Positions 1 through 7,509 of a stretch of DNA of 64,000 nucleotides are shown piece by piece. Under the pieces are notes generated by a model that ran no database searches, was not told the DNA's origin, and was given only the letters and a program-made list of their open reading frames with translations. The DNA lies in assembly GCA_948467735.1 (NCBI GenBank), contig CAOKFN010000010.1, positions 1 through 64,000 of the forward strand, read 5' to 3'. The stretch comes from an uncultured bacterium (GTDB taxonomy: Bacteria > Bacillota > Clostridia > Lachnospirales > Lachnospiraceae). The position numbers and the translations under genes were made by a program. How positions within the stretch are numbered: position 1 is the first letter of the stretch; each line of letters opens with the position of its first letter.

Positions 1-28
1 GCACCCAGCACCCAGCACCCAGCACCCA
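1..28. repeat. 7-bp tandem repeat at window edge
   Basis: Four perfect copies of GCACCCA open the window; the array may continue beyond the edge. It lies downstream of the MATE gene that ends at 103. Positions 29-102 show only a short GC hairpin around TGCCGCAGGCGGCA and no gene. Confidence 0.8.
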
Positions 29-102
29 CTAACGGCCCTATGCCGCAGGCGGCAGAGATAAACCATCCCACAGATTCAGTATACCACATCCGAACATATG
101 TT

Positions 103-1461
103 TCAAGCCCTTTTTAATACTTTTCGATACACCACCGCAAAACAAACCAGATGTACCAGAAAGGTCAAAGCCCAGCTAATCGGATACGAAACATACAGAC
201 ATTCCAGAGTACGATATTTCTGGAATACCGTATATATCCACACAACCCGGAACAGACACGCCCCTGTCAGCGACACAAGCATGGGCATTATCGCGTATCC
301 CATGCCGCGCAGGGCTCCCACAATCACATCCATCATGCCGCACAGAAAATAAGTGACGCAGATATAGCTCAGGCGAAGGACGCCGTACCGAATTACCTCC
401 GAATCGGGTGAATAAATCCGCAAAAGCGTTCCGGCAAAAAAGTACGCCGCATTCCCCATAACCGCCCCCACAACAATCACCAGTCCCTCGCAGATTAACA
501 GCACCTTCCCTATTCTTTTATATTTCTGGGCGCCATAATTCTGGCCGCAGAAGCTGATAGCCGCCTGATGAAACGCGTTCATCGCCGTATAGACAAAGCC
601 CTCTATATTGCTGCCCGCGGTATTTCCCGCCATGGCAACGGAGCCAAAGCTGTTCACCGAAGATTGAATCAATACATTGGAAATGGAGAACAACGCTCCC
701 TGCATTCCGGCCGGAATGCCAATCTGCACCATTTTCAACAATTTGTCGGACGCTATCCGGATTCCCTTCATCTCCAGCCGGTAAACGCTGTCCGAACGAA
801 TCAGACATCTCACCACCAAGACGGCGGAAATTGCCTGTGAAATCACCGTTGCCGAAGCCACGCCCGCCACCCCCATAGAAAAGACAATGACAAAAATCAG
901 ATTCAACACCACGTTTACCACGCCTGCAATCAACAGATAATAAAGGGGGCGTTTGGTGTCCCCCACCGCCCTGAGAACCGCGCTGCCGAAATTATAGACC
1001 ATCATAAATGGCATGCCGCCAAAGTAAATTCGCATATAGAGAACGGAATGGTCGATGACGTCCTCCGGCGTTCCCATCCAGCCCAGCGCGGGCCGGGAAA
1101 CAAAAAATCCCGCGAAAATCAGAAACACGCCGCTGACAAACGCCGTTGCCACCGCCGTCTGCACCATCTCCTTCAGCTCGTCCTTTTGACCCGCCCCGTA
1201 ATATCTTGCCACAAGCACATTCGCCCCCACCGACAATCCGATAAAGAGATTCACAATCAGGTTCGTCAAGGAGCTTGTGGAGCCCACCGCCGCAAGGGAT
1301 TCATTTCCCGCGAAACGGCCTACCACCACAATATCCGCCGCATTAAACAACAGCTGCAATATCCCCGACAGCATCAGGGGGATATAAAATATCAATATCT
1401 TTCCCAGCAGAGGACCGTTACACATATCAATCTCGTATTTTTTTGAAGAAACCTTTTCCAT
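103..1461 (-). CDS. MATE family efflux transporter
   Basis: A 452-residue polytopic membrane protein with about twelve hydrophobic segments arranged as two similar halves (roughly residues 15-225 and 245-445), the layout of the MATE/DinF family of Na+- or H+-driven multidrug exporters. The N-terminal half has the typical start, with LPLMLSGILQLLFNAADIVVVGRF-like residues near position 30 and a GSTSSL motif near 60. The start ATG at 1461 has AAGGAGG five bases upstream. It stands alone on the minus strand, downstream of leuD after a 400-base gap that contains a 24-bp degenerate repeat. The substrate cannot be inferred. The family call is firm from topology and motifs. Two further MATE-like proteins occur in this window (14365-15711 and 51996-53288). 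Confidence 0.93.
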   Translation of the reverse strand: MEKVSSKKYEIDMCNGPLLGKILIFYIPLMLSGILQLLFNAADIVVVGRFAGNESLAAVGSTSSLTNLIVNLFIGLSVGANVLVARYYGAGQKDELKEMVQTAVATAFVSGVFLIFAGFFVSRPALGWMGTPEDVIDHSVLYMRIYFGGMPFMMVYNFGSAVLRAVGDTKRPLYYLLIAGVVNVVLNLIFVIVFSMGVAGVASATVISQAISAVLVVRCLIRSDSVYRLEMKGIRIASDKLLKMVQIGIPAGMQGALFSISNVLIQSSVNSFGSVAMAGNTAGSNIEGFVYTAMNAFHQAAISFCGQNYGAQKYKRIGKVLLICEGLVIVVGAVMGNAAYFFAGTLLRIYSPDSEVIRYGVLRLSYICVTYFLCGMMDVIVGALRGMGYAIMPMLVSLTGACLFRVVWIYTVFQKYRTLECLYVSYPISWALTFLVHLVCFAVVYRKVLKRA

Positions 1462-1531
1462 AATTCCTCCTTAATTTTTCGGCTGACGAAATATACAGCG
1501 GAGTATCAAAACCCCGCTGCATTCTAACGTT

Positions 1532-1603
1532 TCAATATCACCGTTTTTCATCTTTGCAAATATCGCCGCGTTTCACCTTTGCAATATCGCCCCATTCCAT
1601 CTT
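1532..1603. repeat. Degenerate 23-25 bp tandem repeat x3
   Basis: Three head-to-tail units at 1532-1554, 1555-1579 and 1580-1603 share TGCAATATCGCC at one end and a pyrimidine stretch ending CATCTT at the other. On the minus strand, which is the leader strand of the MATE gene, each unit starts AAGATGGA/AAGGTGAA. I see no ORF in it. The remaining sequence of this gap (1604-1868) has no gene or clear hairpin that I can support. Confidence 0.6.
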
Positions 1604-1868
1604 ACATTTGACGTCCGCCAAAAGCCGTCGCCGCTCTTCTCACAAAATCCATCCCTTTAGAACCGCCCCTAACGCTTTACAGAGTCAGCCTGTGCAGAAA
1701 TTTGTTCCTGTGAGCAATGGCAAAATCAATTAACTGACTTTGTATCGGTACACGCGCAGGCATAAGACCATGCGCCATGCCAAAGCCTGCCGCCGAACCC
1801 ACGCCCCCGCAGGAACTCCATTATCATAAATTGGCTCGGCGAATGCCGCAAAAACCGCAATTTCCCGT

Positions 1869-2354
1869 CTACTGCCCGTTAATGTAATTGATCAGCCCTT
1901 CCGAAGCGATAATCTTCTGCATAAACTCAGGAAACGCCTGCCCTTGGAAGCTGACCCCCTTGGTCACGTCGGTAATGACGCCGGAATCAAAATCAATCTC
2001 CACCTCGTCTCCCGCCTCTATGCCCTTCGCCGCCTCGGGACATTCAATAATGGGAAGCCCGATATTAATCGCATTCCTGTAAAATATTCTCGCAAAGGTT
2101 TCGGCAATGACGCAGCTGACCCCTGCGGCCTTAATGGCAATGGGCGCATGTTCTCTGGAAGAACCGCATCCGAAATTTTTCTCCGCCACAATGATATCGC
2201 CCTTCTGCACCTTCTTTATAAAATCCCCGTCGATATCCTCCATGCAGTGTGCCGCCAGCTCCGCGGGGTCGGAAGAATTCAAATATCTTGCAGGAATAAT
2301 CACATCCGTATCCACGTTGTCCCCATATTTAAAAACTTTCCCTTTCGCTTTCAT
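1869..2354 (-). CDS. leuD: 3-isopropylmalate dehydratase small subunit
   Basis: A 161-residue LeuD of the short clostridial/archaeal type. It pairs with LeuC to isomerise 2- to 3-isopropylmalate in leucine biosynthesis, in the cytoplasm. The swivel-domain landmarks are present: GDNVDTDVIIPARYL at about residues 11-25 and NFGCGSSREHAPIAIKAAG at about 60-78, the substrate-binding loop. Length is normal for the family. It is on the same strand as leuC (3129-4397), but an unrelated small acidic gene (2441-2929) lies between them, so the two subunits are probably in one interrupted transcription unit. The start ATG at 2354 sits after a GGAAAGGAAACAGAGGA stretch. Confidence 0.96.
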   Translation of the reverse strand: MKAKGKVFKYGDNVDTDVIIPARYLNSSDPAELAAHCMEDIDGDFIKKVQKGDIIVAEKNFGCGSSREHAPIAIKAAGVSCVIAETFARIFYRNAINIGLPIIECPEAAKGIEAGDEVEIDFDSGVITDVTKGVSFQGQAFPEFMQKIIASEGLINYINGQ

Positions 2355-2440
2355 TCCTCTGTTTCCTTTCCATAATTATTTTGGCACTCTCTTTTCGGCA
2401 GAATGCCCGGCCTCTGCTCCCGGCTTCTTCTATCCCCTGC

Positions 2441-2929
2441 TTAAAACGCAATATCTTTATAGCCGATTTCTTCTATCTCCTCATCAAGATAAGAGACGCC
2501 GATTCCGTTGTCGTCAAGGTCTTCCCCGCCCCATGCCCTTGAAAAAAGCAGGTATATGCGCCTTCCGTCCTCCATCTGAAAATCTTCCGCCACAACAATC
2601 GTCTCCAGCGTCACTGCCTCCAGAAGGGCTTCCTTCGTCTCAATCTCCGGCCACCATTCCTCTTCTTCCTCTTCGTCCTCCGGGCCGTAGGAAAAGCGTT
2701 CTTCTTCATTATAATACCTGATGAGTTCTTCTATCAGTTCCGTCTGGGAGTCCGGCCATTTTTCCATAAAGCATTCAAACGCCTCTCTCTGTTCGTCGCT
2801 GATCTCGCAATCCTCATCTCCCTGTATCAATACCTCAACAGCACATGCCTTCCCGCCAAAATCAACCGTCCGCTTTCCCAGCCAGCCGCTCTCAATCCTT
2901 TTCAATTTGCCAAACACCTGATCCGTCAT
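2441..2929 (-). CDS. Acidic hypothetical protein between leuC and leuD
   Basis: A 162-residue, strongly acidic soluble protein with an Asp/Glu-rich stretch near residues 106-115 (EDEEEEEEWW) and no membrane segment. I start it at ATG 2929, where GGGAGG lies 7 bases upstream; a longer GTG-started frame reaches 2950 but has no ribosome binding site. Composition and the repeated short motifs around 'ISDEQREAFECF' recall the small acidic immunity-type proteins (DUF2004/DUF6985-like) common in Lachnospiraceae, but I cannot confirm this by eye. It is inserted between the two subunits of isopropylmalate dehydratase, and a 23-bp x3 repeat sits directly upstream. Function unknown. Confidence 0.8.
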   Translation of the reverse strand: MTDQVFGKLKRIESGWLGKRTVDFGGKACAVEVLIQGDEDCEISDEQREAFECFMEKWPDSQTELIEELIRYYNEEERFSYGPEDEEEEEEWWPEIETKEALLEAVTLETIVVAEDFQMEDGRRIYLLFSRAWGGEDLDDNGIGVSYLDEEIEEIGYKDIAF

Positions 2930-2944
2930 ATCTGCCTCCCTACA

Positions 2945-3013
2945 ATTCACACTCTCTATTCTTCACGATTCACACTCTCTATTCTTCACAATCCATACTC
3001 TCTATTCTTCACA
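2945..3013. repeat. 23-bp tandem repeat x3
   Basis: Three units of exactly 23 bp (2945-2967, 2968-2990, 2991-3013); the first two differ at one base and the third at about three. On the minus strand each reads as a purine-rich GAAGAATAGAGAGT block. The array ends 16 bases upstream of the start codon of the acidic gene, immediately before its GGGAGG ribosome binding site. Confidence 0.85.
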
Positions 3014-3080
3014 CTTCCCGACATGCCGCCTGCGGCGCCTCTTATAGAGAAACAACCAATCAATAAACCAGTGCAAAGCC

Positions 3081-3107
3081 GGAAGAACGCAGCACTCGCG
3101 TTCTTCC
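3081..3107 (-). terminator. Hairpin downstream of leuC
   Basis: A perfect 10-bp stem (GGAAGAACGC / GCGTTCTTCC) with a 7-base loop lies 22 bases past the leuC stop. There is no T-run after it on the minus strand, so it could be a processing/stability hairpin or a weak attenuator that lets leuC expression exceed that of the downstream genes, rather than a full terminator. Confidence 0.5.
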
Positions 3108-3128
3108 CGAAATGATTTAGATTTTCGT

Positions 3129-4397
3129 TCACACTTCTTCCGGATCGGAAATCACGCCCTTAATCGCGCTGGCCGCCGCAACCGCCGGGCTTGCCAGATA
3201 GATTTCGGAAGAAACGTGCCCCATGCGTCCCACAAAATTGCGGTTGGTGGTGGAGACGCAGCGCTCCCCTTCCGCCAGAATTCCCATATACCCCCCAAGG
3301 CAGGGCCCGCAGGTGGGCGTGCTGACAATAGCCCCCGCTTCAATAAAGGTCTTTAACAGCCCTTCTTCCATGGCCTGTAAATAAATCGCCTGCGTCGCCG
3401 GAATCACAATACAGCGCATTCCCTGCGCCACATGCCTGCCCTTCAACACCCCTGCCGCAGTCCGCAGGTCATCCAGCCGCCCGTTGGTGCAGGAACCGAT
3501 GACCACCTGATCGACGGCAATGGCGTCCATTGCCTTAATTTCGTCAATGGTATGGGTGTTTTCCGGAAGGTGGGGGAACGCAACGGTGGGCCGCAGAGTG
3601 CTCAAATCGATGGTATACTCCGCGTCATATGCCGCGTCCTCGTCCGCCTCATATATCCGGTACGCTTTCTTGGAATGCTCCTTAATATACGCCTCCGCCA
3701 GATCATCCACCGGGAAGATGCCGTTCTTTCCCCCCGCCTCGATGGCCATATTCGCAATGGTGAAACGATCGTCCATGGAAAGGTTCGCAACGCCGTCCCC
3801 CGTAAATTCCATGGATTTGTAAAGGGCCCCGTCCACGCCGATCATTCCGATAATATGTAAAATAATGTCCTTGCCGCTGACCCATTTGGCAGGCCTGCCC
3901 GTGAGGACAAATTTGATGGCCGCAGGCACCTTGAACCATGCCTTTCCCGTAGCCATTCCGGCGGCCATATCCGTGCTCCCCACGCCTGTGGAAAACGCGC
4001 CCAGCGCGCCGTAGGTGCAGGTATGGGAATCCGCCCCGATAATGACGTCCCCCGCCACGGTCAGCCCTTTTTCCGGCAGCAGCGCATGTTCGATTCCCAT
4101 CTCTCCCACTTCAAAATAATTCGTTATCTCATTTCTGCGGGCAAATTCCCTGACACATTTGCAGTGCTCCGCGGACTTAATATCCTTATTGGGCACAAAA
4201 TGGTCGGGCACCAGCGCAATCTTATCCTTGTCAAACACTCCCTCTGCCTGAATTTTGTCCATCTCCTTAATCGCCACCGGGCTTGTAATATCGTTGCCCA
4301 GCACCAGATCAAGCTTCGCCTCAATCAGCTGTCCCGCGTGAACCTCCTCCAGTCCTGCCGCCGCAGCCAGAATCTTCTGAGTCATTGTCATTCCCAT
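3129..4397 (-). CDS. leuC: 3-isopropylmalate dehydratase large subunit
   Basis: LeuC, about 422 residues, the aconitase-like [4Fe-4S] subunit of isopropylmalate isomerase. Cluster ligands are visible: VVIGSCTNGRLDDL (near residue 300) and CGPCLGG (near 360), plus the GADSHTCTYGALGAFSTGVGSTD segment in two parts near residue 122. Length fits the ~420-residue clostridial/archaeal class. The open frame begins at 4445, but the conserved N terminus (MTQKILAAAAG) starts at one of three closely spaced ATGs (4397, 4391, 4385); AAAGGA lies upstream of the first. A strong promoter at 4692-4720 gives it a ~290-base leader containing a large palindrome. It heads the transcription unit leuC - acidic protein - leuD. 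Confidence 0.96.
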   Translation of the reverse strand: MGMTMTQKILAAAAGLEEVHAGQLIEAKLDLVLGNDITSPVAIKEMDKIQAEGVFDKDKIALVPDHFVPNKDIKSAEHCKCVREFARRNEITNYFEVGEMGIEHALLPEKGLTVAGDVIIGADSHTCTYGALGAFSTGVGSTDMAAGMATGKAWFKVPAAIKFVLTGRPAKWVSGKDIILHIIGMIGVDGALYKSMEFTGDGVANLSMDDRFTIANMAIEAGGKNGIFPVDDLAEAYIKEHSKKAYRIYEADEDAAYDAEYTIDLSTLRPTVAFPHLPENTHTIDEIKAMDAIAVDQVVIGSCTNGRLDDLRTAAGVLKGRHVAQGMRCIVIPATQAIYLQAMEEGLLKTFIEAGAIVSTPTCGPCLGGYMGILAEGERCVSTTNRNFVGRMGHVSSEIYLASPAVAAASAIKGVISDPEEV

Positions 4398-4460
4398 ATC
4401 TTCAAACCATTCCTTTCCATATCCTATACCGCACACCGATTCCATTTACAGTACTACCCG

Positions 4461-4523
4461 ACTGCAGACCGTCAGTCCGGTACTTTCCCTGATGCGTCAC
4501 TGCGCATCCTGACGGTCTGCAGT
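4461..4523. repeat. Nested palindrome in the leuC leader
   Basis: A perfect 15-bp inverted repeat (ACTGCAGACCGTCAG at 4461-4475, CTGACGGTCTGCAGT at 4509-4523) encloses a second hairpin (GATGCG 4491-4496 / CGCATC 4503-4508). A degenerate copy of the outer arms lies between ilvB and ilvN at 18250-18313. No T-box consensus (AGGGTGGNACCGCG) is present, so this is not an ordinary leucine T-box. It could be a dispersed palindromic element or a structured regulatory leader. Confidence 0.75.
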
Positions 4524-4691
4524 ATAACAGCCGATATTTCTCATTTTCTACTGACGGCCGCCAAAGCCTGCCGCATCGCCCGATTCACGGGCGGCAGACG
4601 CTATGAGCTGACGTCAAATTTCTCTATCGCTCATGCGTAAATATGGCAGTCCAGCTTTCCGCCCTATCGGGAACCCTTGCCCCATATCAAG

Positions 4692-4720
4692 ATAATAGCA
4701 CAGTTTTTGGGATTGTTCAA
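4692..4720 (-). promoter_or_regulatory. Promoter of leuC
   Basis: On the minus strand -35 TTGAAC (4720-4715), a 17-base spacer and -10 TATTAT (4697-4692). It is the only convincing sigma-A promoter between the beta-helix gene and leuC. The surrounding sequence (ACTTATATTTGAACAATC) is nearly the same as at the promoter of the paralogous gene at 6627-7247. Confidence 0.75.
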
Positions 4721-4745
4721 ATATAAGTTATTGATTTATCTTGTG

Positions 4746-5414
4746 TTATATCGCCAAAGATTCAAACCCTAATTCCCCGCCTTCTTGAAACGAAAATCCA
4801 TCCATATCGCAGTTTATAAACTGATTCTCCTTCCCGCTTCTCTCTTCCCCCATGCTTCCCTCTAAGAAAACATCCCGAAATACCACCGCTTCCATCCGGT
4901 TCTGCTTTAATCCGCCGCAGAGCCTCACATGTTCCAGCCGCATATGGGACATTTTAATTTCTGTTATACTGCATGTGGCAATCGAAGTATTCTCTATCTT
5001 CCCGCCATTCATCTCCAATCCGTAAATTGCAAAGTGCCATTTTAAATCAACATTGCATAAATCACATTCTATAAAACGACAATCTGAGATGCACGATAAA
5101 CCGACTCCGCTTATGCTTATATTTTCAAACGCACACTTAGTAAAAGTACATTCTTCCACCTCAATGCCCCCGCTTCCAAGGGTATCATGAAAAGTGCAGT
5201 CCGTAAATTCAGAACCTTCCATCCTTATATATCCTCTTCCACAGTGATTGTCAAATGTCACATGCTCAAAAATACAATTTGTAATCACAAGCTCTTTTTT
5301 CGCCCACGCCGAACACAGACCGTCAATCCTGCAGTTTTGTATCTTTAAATCTTCCAGACATATTGTGTTATCTTCTAAATATTCCGATAAATCAAATACC
5401 TTTTCATCGTTCAT
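4746..5414 (-). CDS. Beta-helix / pentapeptide-like protein A
   Basis: A 222-residue soluble protein built of loosely repeated short strands rich in Cys, Phe and Thr (for example CIFEHVTFDN, SEFTDCTFHD, CTFTKCAFEN, CRFIECDLCN), the pattern of right-handed beta-helix pentapeptide-type proteins, though the register is irregular. It is paralogous to 6627-7247: both begin FDL(S/Q)EY and have matching segments through the first 120 residues. I start it at ATG 5414, which has GGGAGGG six bases upstream; the longer frame to 5441 has none. The 13-bp x12 array lies in its upstream region. Function unknown. Confidence 0.8.
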   Translation of the reverse strand: MNDEKVFDLSEYLEDNTICLEDLKIQNCRIDGLCSAWAKKELVITNCIFEHVTFDNHCGRGYIRMEGSEFTDCTFHDTLGSGGIEVEECTFTKCAFENISISGVGLSCISDCRFIECDLCNVDLKWHFAIYGLEMNGGKIENTSIATCSITEIKMSHMRLEHVRLCGGLKQNRMEAVVFRDVFLEGSMGEERSGKENQFINCDMDGFSFQEGGELGFESLAI

Positions 5415-5501
5415 AAGAGCCCTCCCTCTCACCCGCGGCAATCTCCGCTTTTCTTTTCCAAAACCTTCCCCGAAAGCCCAGCCGTATCTTCCGGCTTATC
5501 T

Positions 5502-5657
5502 CAACAGGAAACTCCATAGGAAATCCCAATGGGAAACTCTAATAAAAATCCCGCTGGCAAATTCCCATAAAAAGCTCCAATGAAAAGCCCCAATAACAAA
5601 CTCCCACAAAAAGCTCCAATGAGAAACTCCAACGAAAAATCCTATCAAAAGTTCCCC
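5502..5657. repeat. 13-bp degenerate tandem array, 12 units
   Basis: Twelve contiguous units of exactly 13 bp with no indels (for example 5567-5579 ATAAAAAGCTCCA, 5580-5592 ATGAAAAGCCCCA, 5606-5618 ACAAAAAGCTCCA, 5619-5631 ATGAGAAACTCCA). Plus-strand consensus is about ATAAAAAACTCCC. On the minus strand each unit starts (T)GGAG/GGGA followed by T-rich sequence. An overlapping 64-codon minus-strand frame is open only because the units lack stops; it has no ribosome binding site. The array lies between the stop at 5696 and the start codon at 5414. Confidence 0.9.
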
Positions 5658-5695
5658 TAAGAAACAGCCCGCTCTCGCCTGCTTTCCCAAAAATC

Positions 5696-6271
5696 TTAAT
5701 AAACGTTTTCCTCAAGCCCGGTATAGGCAAATCCTTCCGTCGTCACCTTCACGCCAAAGCCCGTATCATACCAAGCGCAGTCCCCTAAAATAACAATCCC
5801 GCCATACACTAAAATCATTTTCTTAAACTTCACCAGATCAAGTATTTTTTCCCGAGTGTCCGCACCCATCATCTTTTCCGCTTTATCCCTGCCCAAAAAC
5901 CTCACACATTCCGCTTCGTCCGGATAATTGTTTTTTCTTTGGCTGTAATACTCCTCCACAATCTCATCTTCAACCATCTTCATCATCTCATTTGGCTTTT
6001 GGAGATATTTTTTATAAAGCTCTCTCTGCTCCTTCTCCCACTTTTCCGCGTTCTCAATCTCCTTTTCACTCAGCTCATCCAGACTAAATTCATTACTGAT
6101 ACCATATTTTATTTCCAAATAAATCTGTTCCACAAATTCTACGCAGAATGTAACCGGACATTCCCCGCCGTTATATGGCAGCATAAACGGAGCTGTTTTT
6201 TCCCATGCACCATACGCTGTTTCAATATACGCCACTTCCCCGTACAGCTCATCCTGATAAATATTCTTCAT
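5696..6271 (-). CDS. Hypothetical protein, 191 aa
   Basis: A soluble, acidic 191-residue protein with a highly charged helical middle (about residues 65-120: many Glu/Lys) and a C-terminal beta-rich end (ILVYGGIVILGDCAWYDTGFGV). I do not recognise the family. The start ATG at 6271 has GGGAGGAAAAAG 5 bases upstream, which resembles the core of the 41-bp repeat array located just upstream (6298-6543). It lies between the two beta-helix-like paralogues, all on one strand, and may be co-transcribed with them. It has the look of an orphan immunity-type protein, but this is inference only. Confidence 0.75.
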   Translation of the reverse strand: MKNIYQDELYGEVAYIETAYGAWEKTAPFMLPYNGGECPVTFCVEFVEQIYLEIKYGISNEFSLDELSEKEIENAEKWEKEQRELYKKYLQKPNEMMKMVEDEIVEEYYSQRKNNYPDEAECVRFLGRDKAEKMMGADTREKILDLVKFKKMILVYGGIVILGDCAWYDTGFGVKVTTEGFAYTGLEENVY

Positions 6272-6297
6272 CCTGCTTTTTCCTCCCGCTTTTCATC

Positions 6298-6543
6298 TGT
6301 CAAATGCAGCTTTTCCTCCGTCTAATACGCCTTTCTTCCGTCAAATGCGGCTTTTCCTCCCTCTATTACGCCTCTTCTCCGTCAAATGCGGCTTTTCCTC
6401 CCTCTATTACGCCTCTTCTCCGTCAAATGCGGCTTTTCCTCCCTCTATTACGCCTCTTCTCCGTCAAATGCAGCTTTTCCTCCGTTTAAAACGCCTTTCT
6501 TCCGCCAAATGTGCTTTTCCTCCCTCTATTACGCCTTTCCTCC
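6298..6543. repeat. 41-bp tandem array, about 6 units
   Basis: Units begin at 6298, 6339, 6380, 6421, 6462 and 6503, each spaced exactly 41 bp; the central ones (6380 and 6421) are almost identical, the outer ones diverge. On the minus strand each unit carries GGGAGGAAAAG, close to the GGGAGGAAAAAG ribosome binding site of the downstream gene at 6271. Since 41 is not a multiple of three the array cannot be a coding repeat in one frame. It fills most of the gap between 6272 and 6626. Confidence 0.9.
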
Positions 6544-6626
6544 CCCATCACAATATCTTCAATAATGTCCCCGGTATACCGGAACCCGCAATTCTGCCGT
6601 TTTCAATTATCCTTTTTTCTTACTTG

Positions 6627-7247
6627 TCACCACTCATGCTCAATAAATTTCAGACCCTCCGTATCACATTGGTAAAAAATGCTGTCGTCCTGATAGACGT
6701 CCGCAATGCGTTTCAGCGTCACATTCCGAAACACTACGGAGGCCATTACATTGTCAGAATAAGCTGCCAGCATCTGCACATTCTCCATCCGCAGGTCTAA
6801 AAACTGGTTTTGCGTCATATTCGTACTTAACAGATACGCGTCCTCTATCTTTCCCCCTTTTATTGTCTGGGAAAGAAACTCAGTATCTCCGGCCAGTTTC
6901 ACATTTTTAAAGCTGCAGTCAAAAAATCCGTTTCCGTTAATATTGGACTGCTCCCCTCCAAATTCCATGCTGATGTCCTCGAAAACACAGTCTTTCAACA
7001 GATTATCTCTTAAAACCAAATAGCTTTTCCCCAGACTGCCATGAAACACACAATTTACAAACTCACATCCCTCATAATAAATCTCATCATTCTCAAACTG
7101 TCTGTCAAAAACCACATTGTTAAAAACGCACCTTATAAAAATGCTGGCTTCACACTGCCTTCCCGCCAGCCTGCGGTTTTCTATCCTAATGCCTTCCAGC
7201 TCCGCTCTCCCATCCTTCACATACTCCTGCAAATCAAAATCTTCCAT
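6627..7247 (-). CDS. Beta-helix / pentapeptide-like protein B
   Basis: A 206-residue paralogue of 4746-5414, sharing the N-terminal FDLQEYVKDG pattern, the segments F(N/E)xVxFD and EG.EF.(N/D)C.FH..LG, and the Phe/Cys-rich short-strand repeats typical of right-handed beta-helices. No signal peptide or membrane segment is seen. It has its own promoter at 7285-7313. Three unrelated-looking features sit downstream: the 41-bp array, the 191-aa gene and the 13-bp array, then the paralogue. Function unknown; pentapeptide proteins can be protective or structural, but nothing here decides this. Confidence 0.8.
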   Translation of the reverse strand: MEDFDLQEYVKDGRAELEGIRIENRRLAGRQCEASIFIRCVFNNVVFDRQFENDEIYYEGCEFVNCVFHGSLGKSYLVLRDNLLKDCVFEDISMEFGGEQSNINGNGFFDCSFKNVKLAGDTEFLSQTIKGGKIEDAYLLSTNMTQNQFLDLRMENVQMLAAYSDNVMASVVFRNVTLKRIADVYQDDSIFYQCDTEGLKFIEHEW

Positions 7248-7284
7248 CGTTTCACCGCCTCTGCATTTTTATTCTTTCTATAAA

Positions 7285-7313
7285 ATCATAACACAATGAA
7301 TGCGATTGTTCAA
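7285..7313 (-). promoter_or_regulatory. Promoter of beta-helix gene B
   Basis: Minus-strand -35 TTGAAC (7313-7308), 17-base spacer, -10 TATGAT (7290-7285). Directly upstream of the -35 is a palindrome, ATAAGTTT-6-AAACTTAT, and a further ATAAGTTTGTC copy, a plausible operator. The block ACTTATGTTTGAACAATC matches the leuC promoter region at 17 of 18 positions. Confidence 0.75.
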
Positions 7314-7509
7314 ACATAAGTTTCAGGACAAACTTATAAATGACAAACTTATAAACCCGTTTTTATAGAATGTTTATACTTTCTTTACAGGCAAGTCTCC
7401 TGTATGCGATTTTGATGTTCAATTTATCCAATTATTGAAAATTTCCTTCTGAAAATGCATATAGAAAATTTGTAAGTTTATCCTGCATCAATTTCACGAA
7501 GCTTACGGC

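Noticed and set aside
4398..4691. T-box riboswitch in the leuC leader
   Set aside because: The leader is long and structured, but the conserved T-box core and antiterminator are not present.
5502..5657. CRISPR array
   Set aside because: Units are contiguous 13-mers without spacers, degenerate, and no cas gene is near.
5496..5690. Minus-strand frame encoding repeated WSFLWEF-like peptide
   Set aside because: It exists only because the 13-bp units lack stop codons; no start signal, and 13 is not a multiple of 3.
6345..6800. Plus-strand frames with repeated SVKCGFSSLYYASS-type peptide
   Set aside because: They are readings of the 41-bp array on the strand opposite to the genes, without ribosome binding site.
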